From NCBI RefSeq assembly GCF_002865645.1, contig NW_020194515.1, forward strand, positions 62,001-126,000: 64,000 bases of DNA, given 5' to 3'. Positions within the stretch are counted from its first letter, which is position 1. Every line of letters starts with the position of its first letter. Positions 33,259-44,829 of this stretch are shown piece by piece. Origin of the DNA: Hyaloscypha bicolor E. Lineage: Eukaryota; Ascomycota; Leotiomycetes; Helotiales; Hyaloscyphaceae. The translations under genes and the position numbers were made by a program. The notes below the pieces were generated by a model. That model made no database searches, had not been told where the DNA came from, and was given only the letters and a program-made list of their open reading frames with translations.

Positions 33259-33927
33259 GGCCTAACTTGTCGGTAGGAGTGGGAATCAGACGGATGGCGA
33301 CATGGATGGTTGGGGCGTAAAGAGGTTGACACGGGTTCAATGATAGACTTCAATAGAAAAGCAGCATTTTTGGAGCACTATGGAGATGGAGTGACATCGA
33401 TCTCGTGGCTGGATATGATGGATGAGCAACCATGATGTTGTGAAGTTACCTCTGGAGGTTCAAGATCTTCGATTTTTCGACCTGGTGTTTATAGCCTGAA
33501 ATAAGCAAAATTTCATCACAATCAATCAGCAGATTGTATGACTCAGTTAATCTCAACTACGCCCGTCCGCAAAGACGATAGCTATCCCCCTCCCCCTCCT
33601 TCCACCGCAAAGTGGTTGAAACTACTCTAAAACTCAGTGCGTCTGGTTTTCCAAAGCCCAGGTCCGAGAGGATTGGGGTTCTGGTTTGTCTCTTAATTCT
33701 ATATATATCCATTGCAGTTTTTAAGTTGACATTTTTTGCTAAAATTAAGGGGCACAGACCAGGCAACCACCCCCTTTGTTACCCGATCACGTGTTGAGTG
33801 GGTGAGCGTCGAAGTCCAAGGGATCTTATTTGAACACGTTGTTCCAGGCTAATATTAGATGGTATAAAGGAGGGGAGCAATTTGCCTCGCAATGTCTTGG
33901 TTTATCTCAAGACAGTCAATGCACTTA
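33259..33927. other. Intergenic between convergent genes, nothing recognised
   Basis: AT-rich 3' flanks of the dehydrogenase and of the downstream pseudogene. No gene recognised. Confidence 0.5.
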
Positions 33928-35425
33928 CTACACATACCCCATATCGTTCTCATTCGTCTCCCAGGCCGATCCACCTCCAATATGAACCAAGACCCTCTTG
34001 TACGCTCTCATAGGAAACTCTGCGTCATCAATAACACCCAAAATCCAATAATAGGTTTTGGGACCCCATTTCAGGACTTGTTCCGGATGCAATGAAAATG
34101 ACATACCGTCTTCTTCTGGAGGAATTTGGACAGATACTCTCTCGAATTTTCGCGCGCCATCTGACTCGTCCTTAAATTCAAGTTTTGGTCCTTGATAAGA
34201 GGATGCCCACTGTGTGGAGATAGGCTCTCGGTAATGGAGCCAGCGGAATTGGAGCGTGTCTTTCTCATCCGGAACCCAACTTTGTGAGGCATCCCAATGA
34301 ACCGTGCTGCCAAAGTCGGCGTTGAGGTGCATTGGTTCCAAGTTTGAATCCCCATTTAAGATGACGACAGGTGCATGATCGGTCTTTTGAAAAAATTTCC
34401 CCCGAGTCCACTGCATACGAGCTGCGAAGTCGCCTTAATATGCATTCCTCCATCGCCAGATTGTAGCTTGGCTTCCACAATGTGTTCTGCCATCTTTCCC
34501 CAGGACGTGATCTGCCACATCGCTGTAGTGTCTGTTCCCACTGGCTCCAGTGCTATCAGTGAGGCCGTATCTGCCACCTTCTGCCCCAGTCTGGGCGACA
34601 GGGATCAGTCACACCGTTTTGAATCAGATTGAGGAAGGTTGGTGTGTCTCCTTCTGGGATGAAAACAGGACCGGGATACGCCCTGAACGAAGCTCAGAGT
34701 TAGCATTTTCCGAAATGTGAATTAACAAAAGTAAATCTGGGGATTGCGCTACCTACACCGCTCCATAAGGTCCAATCTGAATGGACTTTTGAATCTACTC
34801 CTTCGTCACGATGCTTGTATCTGGTCCACCCGGATTGAAATTACAATAGGACTCTCCTGATATTCCGGTCCATGCAGCGAGGCCATATGCATTCCCTAGA
34901 AAAGTTAGAATCCCCTGTACATTGTATCTCGGATATCGCTAGAGAGAAGAAACTGAAACGACAATCTGTGAGGGTACAAAATGTTCAAGACAGATTTGAG
35001 AAAGTCAACGAAGTGGAGAATCTTACACCCATGAGTAGATGCAATGTAGAAAACCTTTGGAAAATGAATCCGAATCCAGGGGCCGGAATCATCTTGGTCC
35101 GATATTGCATAGTTTCGAAGTTTTGCGGCAAATTTCGCAAGCTCATCCTCTGATCAGGAGGAACATGGCCGTTTAAAGCAGCTTCAACACCGGCATAGGC
35201 GTCAATTATCTGATGGATTTGCTCGATATGAGTGGAAGACTGCTGCCAGAATGAAGTTGTAGCAATAAGTGCGTCAATCTGGAATTCGTTTGCGTACAAC
35301 AGAAATCGAGTCAGGGATTCGGCGTCATCAGGTTCATTGCAAATGTCCGTGAGCACCGCAATATGGGGCTTAGTCTTAAAGGTAGGAATGTCTTGAAGAG
35401 AATTCTGAGGCATTATACCAACCAT
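33928..35425 (-). pseudogene. Sde182/DUF1593-type hydrolase, decayed
   Basis: Minus-strand remnants of a nucleoside-hydrolase-like Sde182 protein. The N-terminal part is preserved from ATG 35425 (PHIAVLTDICNEPDDAESL, FQIDALIATTSFW). It then jumps to [11 protein letters not shown] in another frame, so a large piece of the domain, by my estimate 80-100 residues, is missing near 35150. After [20 protein letters not shown] an intron joins to NAYGLAAWTGISGESY. A stop TAG at 34797-34795 replaces the tryptophan expected in VTKEWIQ. A frameshift lies near 34580 before [19 protein letters not shown], and a TAA at 34437-34435 interrupts RNAY-GDFAARMQWT. The C-terminal beta domain to 33928 is intact. 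The TAA fits C-to-T decay at CpA. Family members are linked to carbohydrate use; the exact reaction is uncertain. Confidence 0.85.
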
Positions 35426-36096
35426 TTCGATGAGGTTTCGGAGTCTCGCAAATGTCCAGTTCAAAGGCGAATTCGTTCACAAGTTACAGATAAGTTTACT
35501 GTGACCAAGTGATAAGGATCTGTAGTGATATGGAACGAGGATAGTCTGAACGAAGAACTCGCTTCTAAAGTGAAGCTGGCAAATTTGAGTCTTAGGCAAG
35601 ATGTTCAAGGTTCGGTTGGAAGCATCAGCCTTGCAGCCGGGACGGTTAACACATCTCCTGCAGATTTATGCCCTGGGTGGAGGTAGTGGTGCTCCAAAGC
35701 CAAAAGTGGGAGGAAGTTTGCTTCGCCAAGGTGCCAGTGCTTGCACATGCTTCCTCGAGTGCCTCGGCTGACGAAACAGGCAATTATAAGCACCACCCAC
35801 ACTTTCTGTCTATTATGTATCAGAACCCTAGGACACAAGAAAGGAGCCAAATGATTGCAAAGGACTGCAAATTAATTCTGGAGCGCGAGGTCCTGCTCCA
35901 CTTGTCATCAGGTTGATGCACGTCACCTTCAAGCCCTCACGCCACCAAGTGAGAAGTTGAGCACCCGATCCTTGGACTCATGACAAATTAAATGCTTGGA
36001 TGCTCTTATGGAGCTGAAGGTAGTTTTCTGACACACCATACGAGGCGCTGGGTTTTGTCAACGCTATTGCTGTTACAATTAGTTGTCTAGAAAACT
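35426..36096. other. Intergenic, nothing recognised
   Basis: Former promoter of the Sde182 pseudogene and 3' flank of the transcription factor gene. Small frames here have no protein-like composition. Confidence 0.45.
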
Positions 36097-38445
36097 CTAT
36101 TGGCCAGCGTTCCAGAACTCCTTTAATTTTTCGATCTCTTTTCTCGTCTTCCACCCAGTAAGTTCACTGAGACCTTGCAAATGCTGCACCATTTCGCTCT
36201 GCTGTTCACAGTAACTCAAAAACTTTCCTGCAAATAATAGAGCTGCCACCACAATTGGGTCCCAGGACCAGGCAAGCCGATTGCTCTTGGAAATGCCACA
36301 CAGCTGTACTGAGTGCCAGGGGATGGTCTTCAAACAGGCGCTTTTCATCCTTCTGAGTGAGTGAGGCCGACTTTGCAGAAGTAGCAGACACGACAGATGA
36401 TAGAGAAAAGAAATGTAAAAGTCAGCTCGATTTGTGTAGATGACCAGTGGAAATGAGGTTAAGATGTCCTCAGAGTCGGCAGCTTTGACTCCGTTAATCG
36501 CAAGTATTGGTTGAGCTCCCGTGTCAAGACACACTTGCCAATTCTCTGTCGCCGTGTATAACTTTAACCATTCTTCCATTTTGCCAATAGGGTGTATACT
36601 TTGCGATAATTTAAGATCTACGGCCTTGCCACAAAGAATGATTGCATCCTGAACTTTATTTGCTGGGAGGGGTTGCGAGATACCGTATTGTTCAAAATCA
36701 GCCACTGTTGGTAGTGCTGAGATCAGTGCAGCAGCAATGTCTAACAATGTTCAGGTCAGCATCAGGTCAGTTCAAAAGCAGGGAGTGGAATCTCACCGAA
36801 CCGAGCCATGACCCAAGACAGGAGCCGTTGATGTGATACCTCATCCTGTGTAGATGTTGTGTTGTAGCCACTTGAGCGGAGAACCACGTTCCAGTCCAGT
36901 AATTCGGTCATCAAGAGCTGGCTGACTCTCAATAAATTTTCGGCCGCAACCACACTGTTACTCCGGCAGACTTCGGAATGCAGTAACTTCAGAGTAAGCG
37001 TTCGAAGCGTGCTTCGCACAATGTGATGACTAGATGGCGTGAGATTCGTGATTTCTTGACATGCAGCATTCTCTAACATGCTGTAGAGAAGTGACGGGCT
37101 GGTGCGAGCCAGAATAGATAGTTCAATAGCAAGAGAATTCGTCAGACGATTCAAATCTAACTGAAAATAGTTGGTACTGATTTCTTATATGCTAGCGGTG
37201 TAGACTCACCCATGAAGATGTCCTCTCGAGAAATATTTTGAATAGATAATGCTTCGTAGTTGTTGAGATAGTGGCTTCATTCACGCCTTCAACGGAAACA
37301 AACCCGTTGGGGTTTCGTGGCTCTGCTCTTTGTGAAGAAAGGGCATCACAAAAAGCGTAGCTTTGCAAAGAAAATGAAGAAGATATAGGTGAGGCTAAAT
37401 ACTCAAGGGACATTGGGTTCTGGGATCGAGGTAAAGACACCGCCTGGCCGGTATCAATTAATTCTTCAATGCTGGCTTTATCAGTTCCACGAGGGGGGGT
37501 TGTTGTAATTGTGGGCGTCCGGATAAATCCATTTGTTTCAATGCCTTCCATAGTTCGCCGCCCAGCCTCATTTATGTCCCAGTCGTTTTCAGCATTCAAC
37601 CGATTGTCTCCAAAGTCGTTGTGGAGATCGCTCGATGGACTTTGTTCAACTGCCTCCAACCCTTGTCGAATTGCATGAGTTGTGTAATCTTTGGTTGGGG
37701 ACCTTTCAAAAAATTCCAAATCCTCTTCCATAGCATCAACGAACTATCATACAATTAGTCCGATGAGGCGATATGGGCTGGCCTTGAAATTGCTGGGATT
37801 CAAAGGCAGAACCAGCATGCAAGAATTCTGAGGCTAACTAAAACGAGTCTTACACGGAGATCAGAATACCTGAGAGGTCCTCGTCGTTCAAGATCTCTCC
37901 GCTCCACAGGCGTGAGGCCTAGAAGATTGGATTCCCGAAAGATGACCTGCAGGCCATATCGGCAATCTAACTGCTTCTCTTCACAATTCTGGCATCTTGG
38001 TCTCGCCTCGTCACCTGCTCTTGTTAGCCAATGGTTCCTCTAATGCATTTCTTTGTACTCTTTGAAGAAAGCGATTTCTTCTCTAGACGACTTTGAGGAA
38101 ACAAGATGTTCATTCTCATCGCGAGATCTCATCATCGACTCCGATATACACAGCATTGAGAAAGGTTAAAAGTATCAGCAGGGATTGGATAAATGTATAA
38201 CGGCAACAGGACATCCTGCTTTCAATTCCTAAATCCAACCGAAACGGGGCATGACGACTTCCCTCACGGACGAATAGTGAGATCATCCGCCTCGAAGTCG
38301 CCTCAACAGAGCCAGTTTGACTTTGGCAAAATAGGAATAAATAAAGACCGTGGTAAAGAAATTCATACTGACACTTTCGACGCCGTCTTCTACAGGTCAG
38401 ACACCCCTTTCTCGTCCGTTGGCGGACCGCTACCGAACCGGACAT
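36097..38445 (-). CDS. Zn2Cys6 transcription factor with Fungal_trans_2 domain
   Basis: Five exons on the minus strand: 38445-38373, 38014-37854, 37743-37210, 37160-36797 and 36740-36097, 591 aa. The binuclear zinc cluster reads CLTCRRRRRKC then DEARPRCQNCEEKQLDC, with spacing CX2CX6CX5CX2CX7C. The third cysteine codon is split by intron 1, which at 358 nt is unusually long for this window. After a polar linker (residues 90-250) comes a helical Fungal_trans_2-type regulatory domain to the end (AIELSILARTSPSLLY, LDWNVVLRSSGYN, SRPHSLRRMKSACLK, WSWDPIVVAALLFAGKF). Such factors bind CGG-type DNA motifs and often control a neighbouring catabolic cluster. Its position next to the reductase, dehydrogenase and transketolase genes makes it a candidate regulator; this is inference. 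The frame is intact. Confidence 0.88.
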
Positions 38446-38746
38446 GCTACTATCGGAAATGAGTTCGAGTTCGAAACAAGGCGAAACGGTAAACCTCCAA
38501 GTGTTCGTGCTGCACTAAGCTTATATGAAAAAACATGGACGGCGGAAAGGTTGCAATGGGGAGGTCGGGTGTATGAAGCGAAGATGCTGGCTAATTTAGC
38601 TCACTGTTCCCCCACTCCTGCGGCGCTGATCCGGTGACTCTGCATTTCCCATTCCTCAAAACGCATCCAGGACACTCGAGCCCCATTGGCCGTTAGACCT
38701 TGAGCAGAGAAACCCTGTCTTCAATGGCAGGAGTAAATGTGCGGAG
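38446..38746. promoter_or_regulatory. Spacer between two divergent regulator genes
   Basis: 301 bp between the Zn2Cys6 factor start and the first likely ATG of the next gene. The frame of the right-hand gene is open upstream to about 38620 (for example EPHWPLDLEQRNPVFNGRSK), so its 5' end may reach into this stretch. Confidence 0.4.
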
Positions 38747-40492
38747 ATGGAAAATGAACATCTCGAGATAGCACTCCGCCAGAGTCCTCGCGATGAGAGT
38801 CTCGCCGCAAATGCTTCCAGCGGGTGGCCTTTAGGTTCGGATCACCAGAATCATTTTGCCGCATCATCGCCGTATCATAACCCAGGCATATCACCGAGCT
38901 CCACTACGTATTCGACATTCGATGAGTTCGCCAATGATCCAAGGTTCCTCGAATCACAGCAAGAGTTCAGGTCCCTCCTCTTTACCAGCGCTCAATCTGC
39001 TGCTCCATCCCGTCGAGGAAGTCCTGTTCATGATTCCCTTTCGGATCGCCAAATCGGCGGTGCCTTGAGCTCAATTATATCAAGTGGGAACCGGATAATT
39101 TGGCTTCAGAATTATCTCGACGAAGTCGCCCCTTGGGTATATGCCTCCAGATGAAAACCGTTCAGTTACGCTGACACCAGAGAAGCTCGATATGTTTGAC
39201 CAACAACAAATGTTTGGCCAAACTGTCCCTATACTGGCAAAGTCATCTGTTCCATTGACATATGCCATTCTCGCCATTTCAGCACGCCAAATGGAAAGAG
39301 TGAAGAAGTTGAAAGGAGAACATGACAGCCTTCAGCTTTACCAAGAATCTATTCGTAGCCTGACACCGCATTTAATGGCATGTGATCCCAATATAATGGC
39401 GACTTGTGTCATTCTTTGCTGCTTAGAGATGCTTTCAGCAGCTCCCAAAAATTGGAGGAAACATTTAGACGGATGTGCAACCTTGTTCGAATCGTACAAT
39501 ATTCATGGATTCAGCGAAGGAGTTCCTCAGGCTGTCTTCTGGTGCTACGCAAGGATGGGTGAGTCTATAATTTAGACTTTCTCCTCATTGTACTGATTTC
39601 GACTAACTGCAAAACACCTAGATCTCTGCGCAGCGATTATCTCGGATGGCGACCATAGCACGGTCCTCCCACTCCAACACTGGACCCCTTCAGATATCTC
39701 ATCATCCGAAGTCGTTGAGCTCTTCCGTTCTGCAGGAACCCCAGACATGTGGGCCAACTATGCCGTCTTCCTCGCAGCTAAAGTGTGCCATTTCATCTGG
39801 GTTCAAAACGAAAATATGGACGATGCCGCTGCGCACATGGACCAATCGCCATATTCAACTGACTGGCTTGATCTCTGGGCTGAATTGCAAGCCTGGCGCG
39901 AGAATCGTCCAGCAGAGCTCCTTGAAGTCAACCTTCGCGAAAATGACGCCGAGCTTGACAGCTCACCTTTCCCATTCATTCTATATGCTGCTTCTTGTGC
40001 CATCTCATCGAACCAATTATATCACACTGCATGCTTGCTGTTGTTGGATATCAAGTCGCCAAATATTGATCTATCACGTACAGGCTCAATCAACTCTGAT
40101 CTTTGGCACGCCCGCCGAATTTGTGGTATCTCAGCGACAAACGAACATCATGGTTGTCTAAATAATGCTATCCAGCCGTAGGCATACCCCCTGCCCCCTT
40201 GAGCACATGTATTCCTATTTTCAAGTTTGTCCCAACTATTATTGCCTGTGAACGTGTTCTACAATAAAGGACATTGCTAACCCACTTCAACGTTCAACTT
40301 CTCCCGTATCAGGCAAAGCTGACTCCGAGATCCAGACTTTGGGTCGCTGGCAGATTGTTAAGCCATCCAACTGAACATAGAGCTGTTGTAAACCTGATCA
40401 AAAGGATCGAGGTAGTCACGGGGTGGGGAGCAACGTGGCGAATAACGGATCTGATGGGGAGTTGGGGGTATACATCGAATGACTTCATTTGA
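38747..40492 (+). CDS. Fungal_trans_2-type regulator lacking a visible zinc cluster
   Basis: Four exons: 38747-39136, 39183-39558, 39622-40177 and 40336-40492, 492 aa. Introns are 46, 63 and 158 nt. The last two thirds match the regulatory domain of Zn2Cys6 proteins: SSIISSGNRIIWLQNYLDEV, VPLTYAILAISARQMER, DPNIMATCVILCCLEML, WRKHLDGCATLFESY, LWHARRICGISATNEHHGCL and WVAGRLLSHPTEH near the end. No Cys6 cluster precedes it in any plausible upstream exon. Either the DNA-binding exon is lost, it lies in sequence I could not join, or the protein works through a partner. ATG 38747 is the first in frame, although the frame stays open upstream. Divergent from the complete Zn2Cys6 factor, so the pair may be linked in function. 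Confidence 0.75.
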
Positions 40493-41316
40493 TTCTCCAA
40501 AACCCCCTGTTCCAATGAACTCCATTGAGGGATGAGCAAAGGTTTCCGCAAGCTGACCGGAAGGATTGCGCTTGAAATTTCCCGAAACAGAGCAAGAGAA
40601 TTAGTCTTCGGGGGCGGAGTCCCAGCAATATTGGCACTCGAAACCGCGGGAACGTTGAAAGAAGTTGATTGTTCTGGTGATGTTGGTACAATGTGTTCCA
40701 AACCCGGGATTTCGTTCAAAAGGGGGTTATTTCTTTCACAAGAGGCCGGTAATTAATGTCTAAGACGATTAAAAGGAGTGCATTCAGTTTTGATGAAATG
40801 TATTAATTATGGTAGGTTGGGTCGGAGGTTACTCATTGTGGATGAATTGGTGGAGCTGTGGACCAAGTGTACCTGGGTATGTAATTGAGCCAAGTATGAA
40901 AGTAAATCCAACATAACTTCAACTAATTGACATAAATCAGGGATTGAAGCTGTCCTGGGCAGTCATTCTACAAAGATCTACCGTCAAAGCTGTCAGTAGA
41001 CTTTTCCATTGCAAATCTCTTGAATTCACTTCACACAGTTGGAATTAGCATATTCAACCTCACTTGTGCTGGCACCATGTGTTAAGCCCACACTCACCTT
41101 CAAGCGAATTCAACAAGAAAAAGGTCTCCTCGTTTATGTAGCTCATAAGGTCACGAATGTAAAAGAACCTCCTCTCTCGCTTCTTCTTCCAACTTAAAAC
41201 ATCCACTCCCCTACAATTCTACCCAAGACTAAACACTTTCGTTCTACCTCAAACTTCTCCAATACACCATTTCCACTCTACAATACCTTACTCAATTACC
41301 AATCTCAACGGCAGTC
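40493..41316. other. Intergenic, nothing recognised
   Basis: 3' flank of the regulator and pyrimidine-rich presumed leader of the next gene (41180-41316). No gene recognised. Confidence 0.45.
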
Positions 41317-42143
41317 ATGCCTTGCCTCGGCATCACCATGGTAAGCCACCTATGTCAAAGCCAATCACCTTCGTCCCCTTACCTAACGAGTTCATTCATG
41401 AGGTTCTCTCTGCCGCTACTCATGAAAAAGGCCAAATGCTCAAGATTGTCGAAGCCACTTGGTCCGGTGAGGTTAACGGCGAAGCCGGGCACTTGAATGG
41501 CACTGCTCATGTACAAACTCATGTGATAAATTGCGAAATCCCAAATACTGGGATTATAATAGCCGGTCTGGGCTCAACTGAAGGCAAAGCATCCTGAGCT
41601 TGAGCTCCCGAAGGACAACAAGGCTGCCTTGGATGCTCTGAATGCGAGAGCTCCTCAGAATAAGGTGAACTCAATGCAGTGGATTGTAACAGCAATTAGC
41701 TGACTGCTACTCTAGGTTCTCCCTCCACTCTGTGCTCCAGCGCGTGGTTACCCAGAGTGGCAAAAGGCCACCATGTTCAATGCTGAGGTCTGCGTGGGTT
41801 ATCTATTCGGCCTCGATGCACGAATCCTCTGGGTCTCTGGCCCCGGATATCGTGCCGTGATTTGCTGCAGTGCTGGGGATAAAGTGTGGCTCTGCAATGA
41901 TGTAGGTGTTTTGTGATTGCCCTCTTTTTTGGGTCTTTTCTTCCTCAATTGTTAGCTATTCTCAATGAAATATTAACAGAACACTACTCGATCGAGCCCG
42001 TCTCACCTTACTTGGGAAGCTATGCTTCAGATATTCCCAATGACTGCCACGGCGCCAGTATCATTGCTGGTGGCCAAATGTTTGATACTGACGGCTACAA
42101 CATTGTTGTCAATGGTAAAGGCGGCTGGAATGGCCCTTGCTAG
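41317..42143 (+). CDS. Unresolved gene or remnant, unknown
   Basis: A CT-rich leader precedes ATG 41317, which opens an 8-codon exon (MPCLGITM) ending at a good donor GTAAGC (41341). A phase-0 continuation would be 41584-41664 (KHPELELPKDNKAALDALNA), then across GTGAAC..TCTAG to 41716 (VLPPLCAPARGYPEWQKATM and on to about 41900). A further protein-like piece in another frame runs to 42143 (ILNEILTEHYSIEPVSPYLG, then DGYNIVVNGKGGWNGPC). I could not join the last piece without a frame change. A separate protein-like stretch at 41355-41470 (MSKPITFVPLPNEFIHEVL) is also not in frame. Either the exon model is wrong or the gene is decayed. No family recognised. Confidence 0.35.
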
Positions 42144-43590
42144 CTATGTTTACCTCTCTATGGCCGGGCATGTGGCTTCGTTGTTCGTATTGTCTGCAAG
42201 TGGTAGCTCCCCCACTTCCCCAATAAAACTGATATGTGCTGACAGTCATACTCACAATGTCTTCGGCATCGCGAGACTGCTTCGGGAGACAAATCCATCG
42301 TTTGGATTCTGTCAAATTGGGTTTGGGGGAAGACTTTCGTTCTTGGACGGGCGTAGAATTTCGGTTTTGGTGGGTAACTAATGGCTCTTTCCATCACCAT
42401 CAAGCAATCGCTTGATTGATGCAGAAGCGCGAGCTCTTTCCTTTGCATTGCGATTTTCGATGAGGTTACATTCAGGAGATGAGCTGCTGGATATCAAGCA
42501 CTCTTCGACGTACTTAGTTTAAACAACTCCTGGCTCTTTCCTAATACACCAAAAATGACGACTTTCAAAGTGACAGCATGCAATCTTTGAGCCGGAGGGT
42601 AAGAATCTAGAGTTCCGGCCATCATGTGATCGTCATTTTGTCTTCATCAAGCCCCAAGATCCGGAATATTCCAAGCCTACTTTGTACATTAGATTTTGAA
42701 CTTCGCCTGACCTCTTCATTTTAATGGCAGCCATTTAATTTGAAAAAGCCTACAGTTATCACTTCGGAGCAGAGATGTATCTTCAGCTTCACAAACATCA
42801 CTCGGCAGCAGTTCTGTCGAGGCTCGAGTTCGGGTTATACCTTGAATAGTAGATTCTCCTTCAGTCCGCTCATTCGTTGATGAGCAACCCATCAAGCTAT
42901 TGGAATGTGCAGCGAAGGCAGTTGCTGAAGGAGTTGAATGAATGCGCTTGAACTCAAAAGGGGTCACTCCTGAATAAGCAAGGATACATCGAATTACCGA
43001 ATGGCCACTGGAGGATCGAAGATTTACACATTTAGGGCAGTTTGTTCTCGTATTTCACTGCTTTTACGCAGTGTTTCGGCAACCTTTCCCAAATTCGGTA
43101 GCATTGTTACATATGCACCATTTTCGCCAAATTACAGCCATGCTTGAGTATTTCTTCCCTATCTGCTTCTGAGGCATGGAATATTTCGAGACACCTTTCT
43201 GCGGAGAAAGTTCTCTCATCCACCGCGCATGTGTTGTATGACTCTCATCTGTTGGTTTCCAGGTCTACCGCGTTACTCGCCTTGATTCAAGTGAATCTGT
43301 TGACGCACACAACATCGATGTTTCATCACCACCTTCCGAAGATCGGCTAACTATGTCATGCGCAACATAGGTATTTTTTCTCTTTCCTGATGAGGTGGCC
43401 TGCGCTGACGCCCATCTCCAAAAGTTGGCCCACGATCATAGTTGAGTGGCCCAGCCGTATCTCAGTGAGCGGGAAAGTTCGGGATGACCGGTTGAGTTCA
43501 TTCCTCAACACGAAACAGTACAAGTGCGGAATGACGAGGGAGTGATGCCGAGCTCGCTGGAGCTTCTGTGCGACTGCGGAGACCTTGTGC

Positions 43591-43629
43591 ATCGCTCCAT
43601 TGCTCCATTGCTGCATTGCTCCATTTCTG
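43591..43629. repeat. Degenerate tandem repeat of GCTCCATTG
   Basis: Four imperfect head-to-tail copies of a 9-10-mer (GCTCCATTG, GCTCCATTG, CTGCATTG, GCTCCATTT). Confidence 0.75.
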
Positions 43630-44148
43630 TCGGTTGGGCTTCGTGGCAGCATGCAGCATTCAGCAACGTGGGGAAGACAGTCCTTCTCAGGCGACGCAAA
43701 TACTGGCTGAACTGGACGAATGGAGGCATTTTCAGCGGGGCGCCTCAACCATGGCTCTCCTTGGAGGTTCAGAAGGAGGTGTCTGCTGATCCGGGCCGGG
43801 CACCAACGGGCCCATAGGAATCGTGCAGACAGAACGTGGGATTTAGGACCTTCTCTCCAGATTCGCGCCTGATGGTACGTACAGTAGCGGGCAAATAGGC
43901 TCGGCATCAGGCGCCCATCTCCCGCGGTGCTTTACTGTGGGCTGAGGGCTCGCTCATCGTGGGCCGGATGCTCGAATAGTTAACCTAGGCGAATGTGGAG
44001 GAGATTCAGGGCAGGAGGCAAAGACAGCCAGCGAGTGAAGCATGCTTTGCCATCTCAAGTCTTCCAGGTACAGGTGAGCTGAACCAGAACCTTCAAGGAC
44101 CGGCCCTTGAGGCAACGTGCCCCGTACTGTAGCTTCTGGTGAGACTGG

Positions 44149-44203
44149 GTGAGGTGTGTGAGGGGTGTGAAGTGTGAAGTGTGAAGTGTGAGGTGTGTGA
44201 GGG
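44149..44203. repeat. GTGTGA-rich tandem repeat
   Basis: A purine-rich array of GTGTGAA/GTGTGAG units, with three adjacent GTGTGAA copies between 44165 and 44188 and a mirror-like flanking GAGGTGTGTGAGGG on both sides. Confidence 0.8.
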
Positions 44204-44829
44204 ATGAGGTAATTATTGTGGAAGAGACACCAGAGAGTTGGCAGAGGCTGGCAGCAGCGAGAGGGTTTAGCGGGCTGCAGGCAGGGCTGCGCCGGGCGGC
44301 GAAATGACCCAACCCAGTCCCCAGATAGAAGCTCCTGCAGCATCAAGACCATATCCAACGACACAACACAACAGAGTAACCACCGACTTGCAGCATCCGA
44401 CTCGCCAGCTTCGACCACTTGCATTACCGTCGCTCCGCACACGTAAAAGGCTCGCATCCCTCCCAGCTTCTTGCTTCGTTCTGCGGCAGAGATCCATTCT
44501 CTTCTGCTTCACACTTGAGCTTCCAAGAACCGGCTTCGTCAACAACCATCGCTCGCCTTCGCACCTCGCAACAGCATCTTTGCCTTGCCCGATAAGATTT
44601 CGAGCCAGGTCTTTCGCCATTTCGCGACACGATCATCCATAGCCCTGTGCTTCATTATCGCGTCTCTTGAGCAACTCGCCACGTTTCTCTCGCAAGTCGA
44701 GTGAGTCAGCCCTGTCATCACGACAACCTGCTGCCTCTCAACCCACCCCAAACGCGTTTTCATTGGGAACAAAAGCTGATACTGTGTCGCGTCACTTCAG
44801 AGAAACGTACGAAAGAACCTTCCAACGAA

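Larger units (their letters stand above)
42144..44829. other. Long gene-poor stretch upstream of stb3
   Basis: About 2.7 kb with no supportable gene. A 183-codon minus-strand frame at 43907-43356 is mostly encoded by repeats and has no family features. Short tandem repeats occur at 43591-43629 and 44149-44203. From about 44300 on, C/T-rich sequence resembles a long stb3 leader. GTGAGT at 44701 with an AG near 44800 could be a leader intron. Confidence 0.4.

Noticed and set aside
43356..43907. 183-aa minus-strand frame
   Set aside because: Partly encoded by the tandem repeat and without ordered sequence; likely open by chance in GC-richer DNA.
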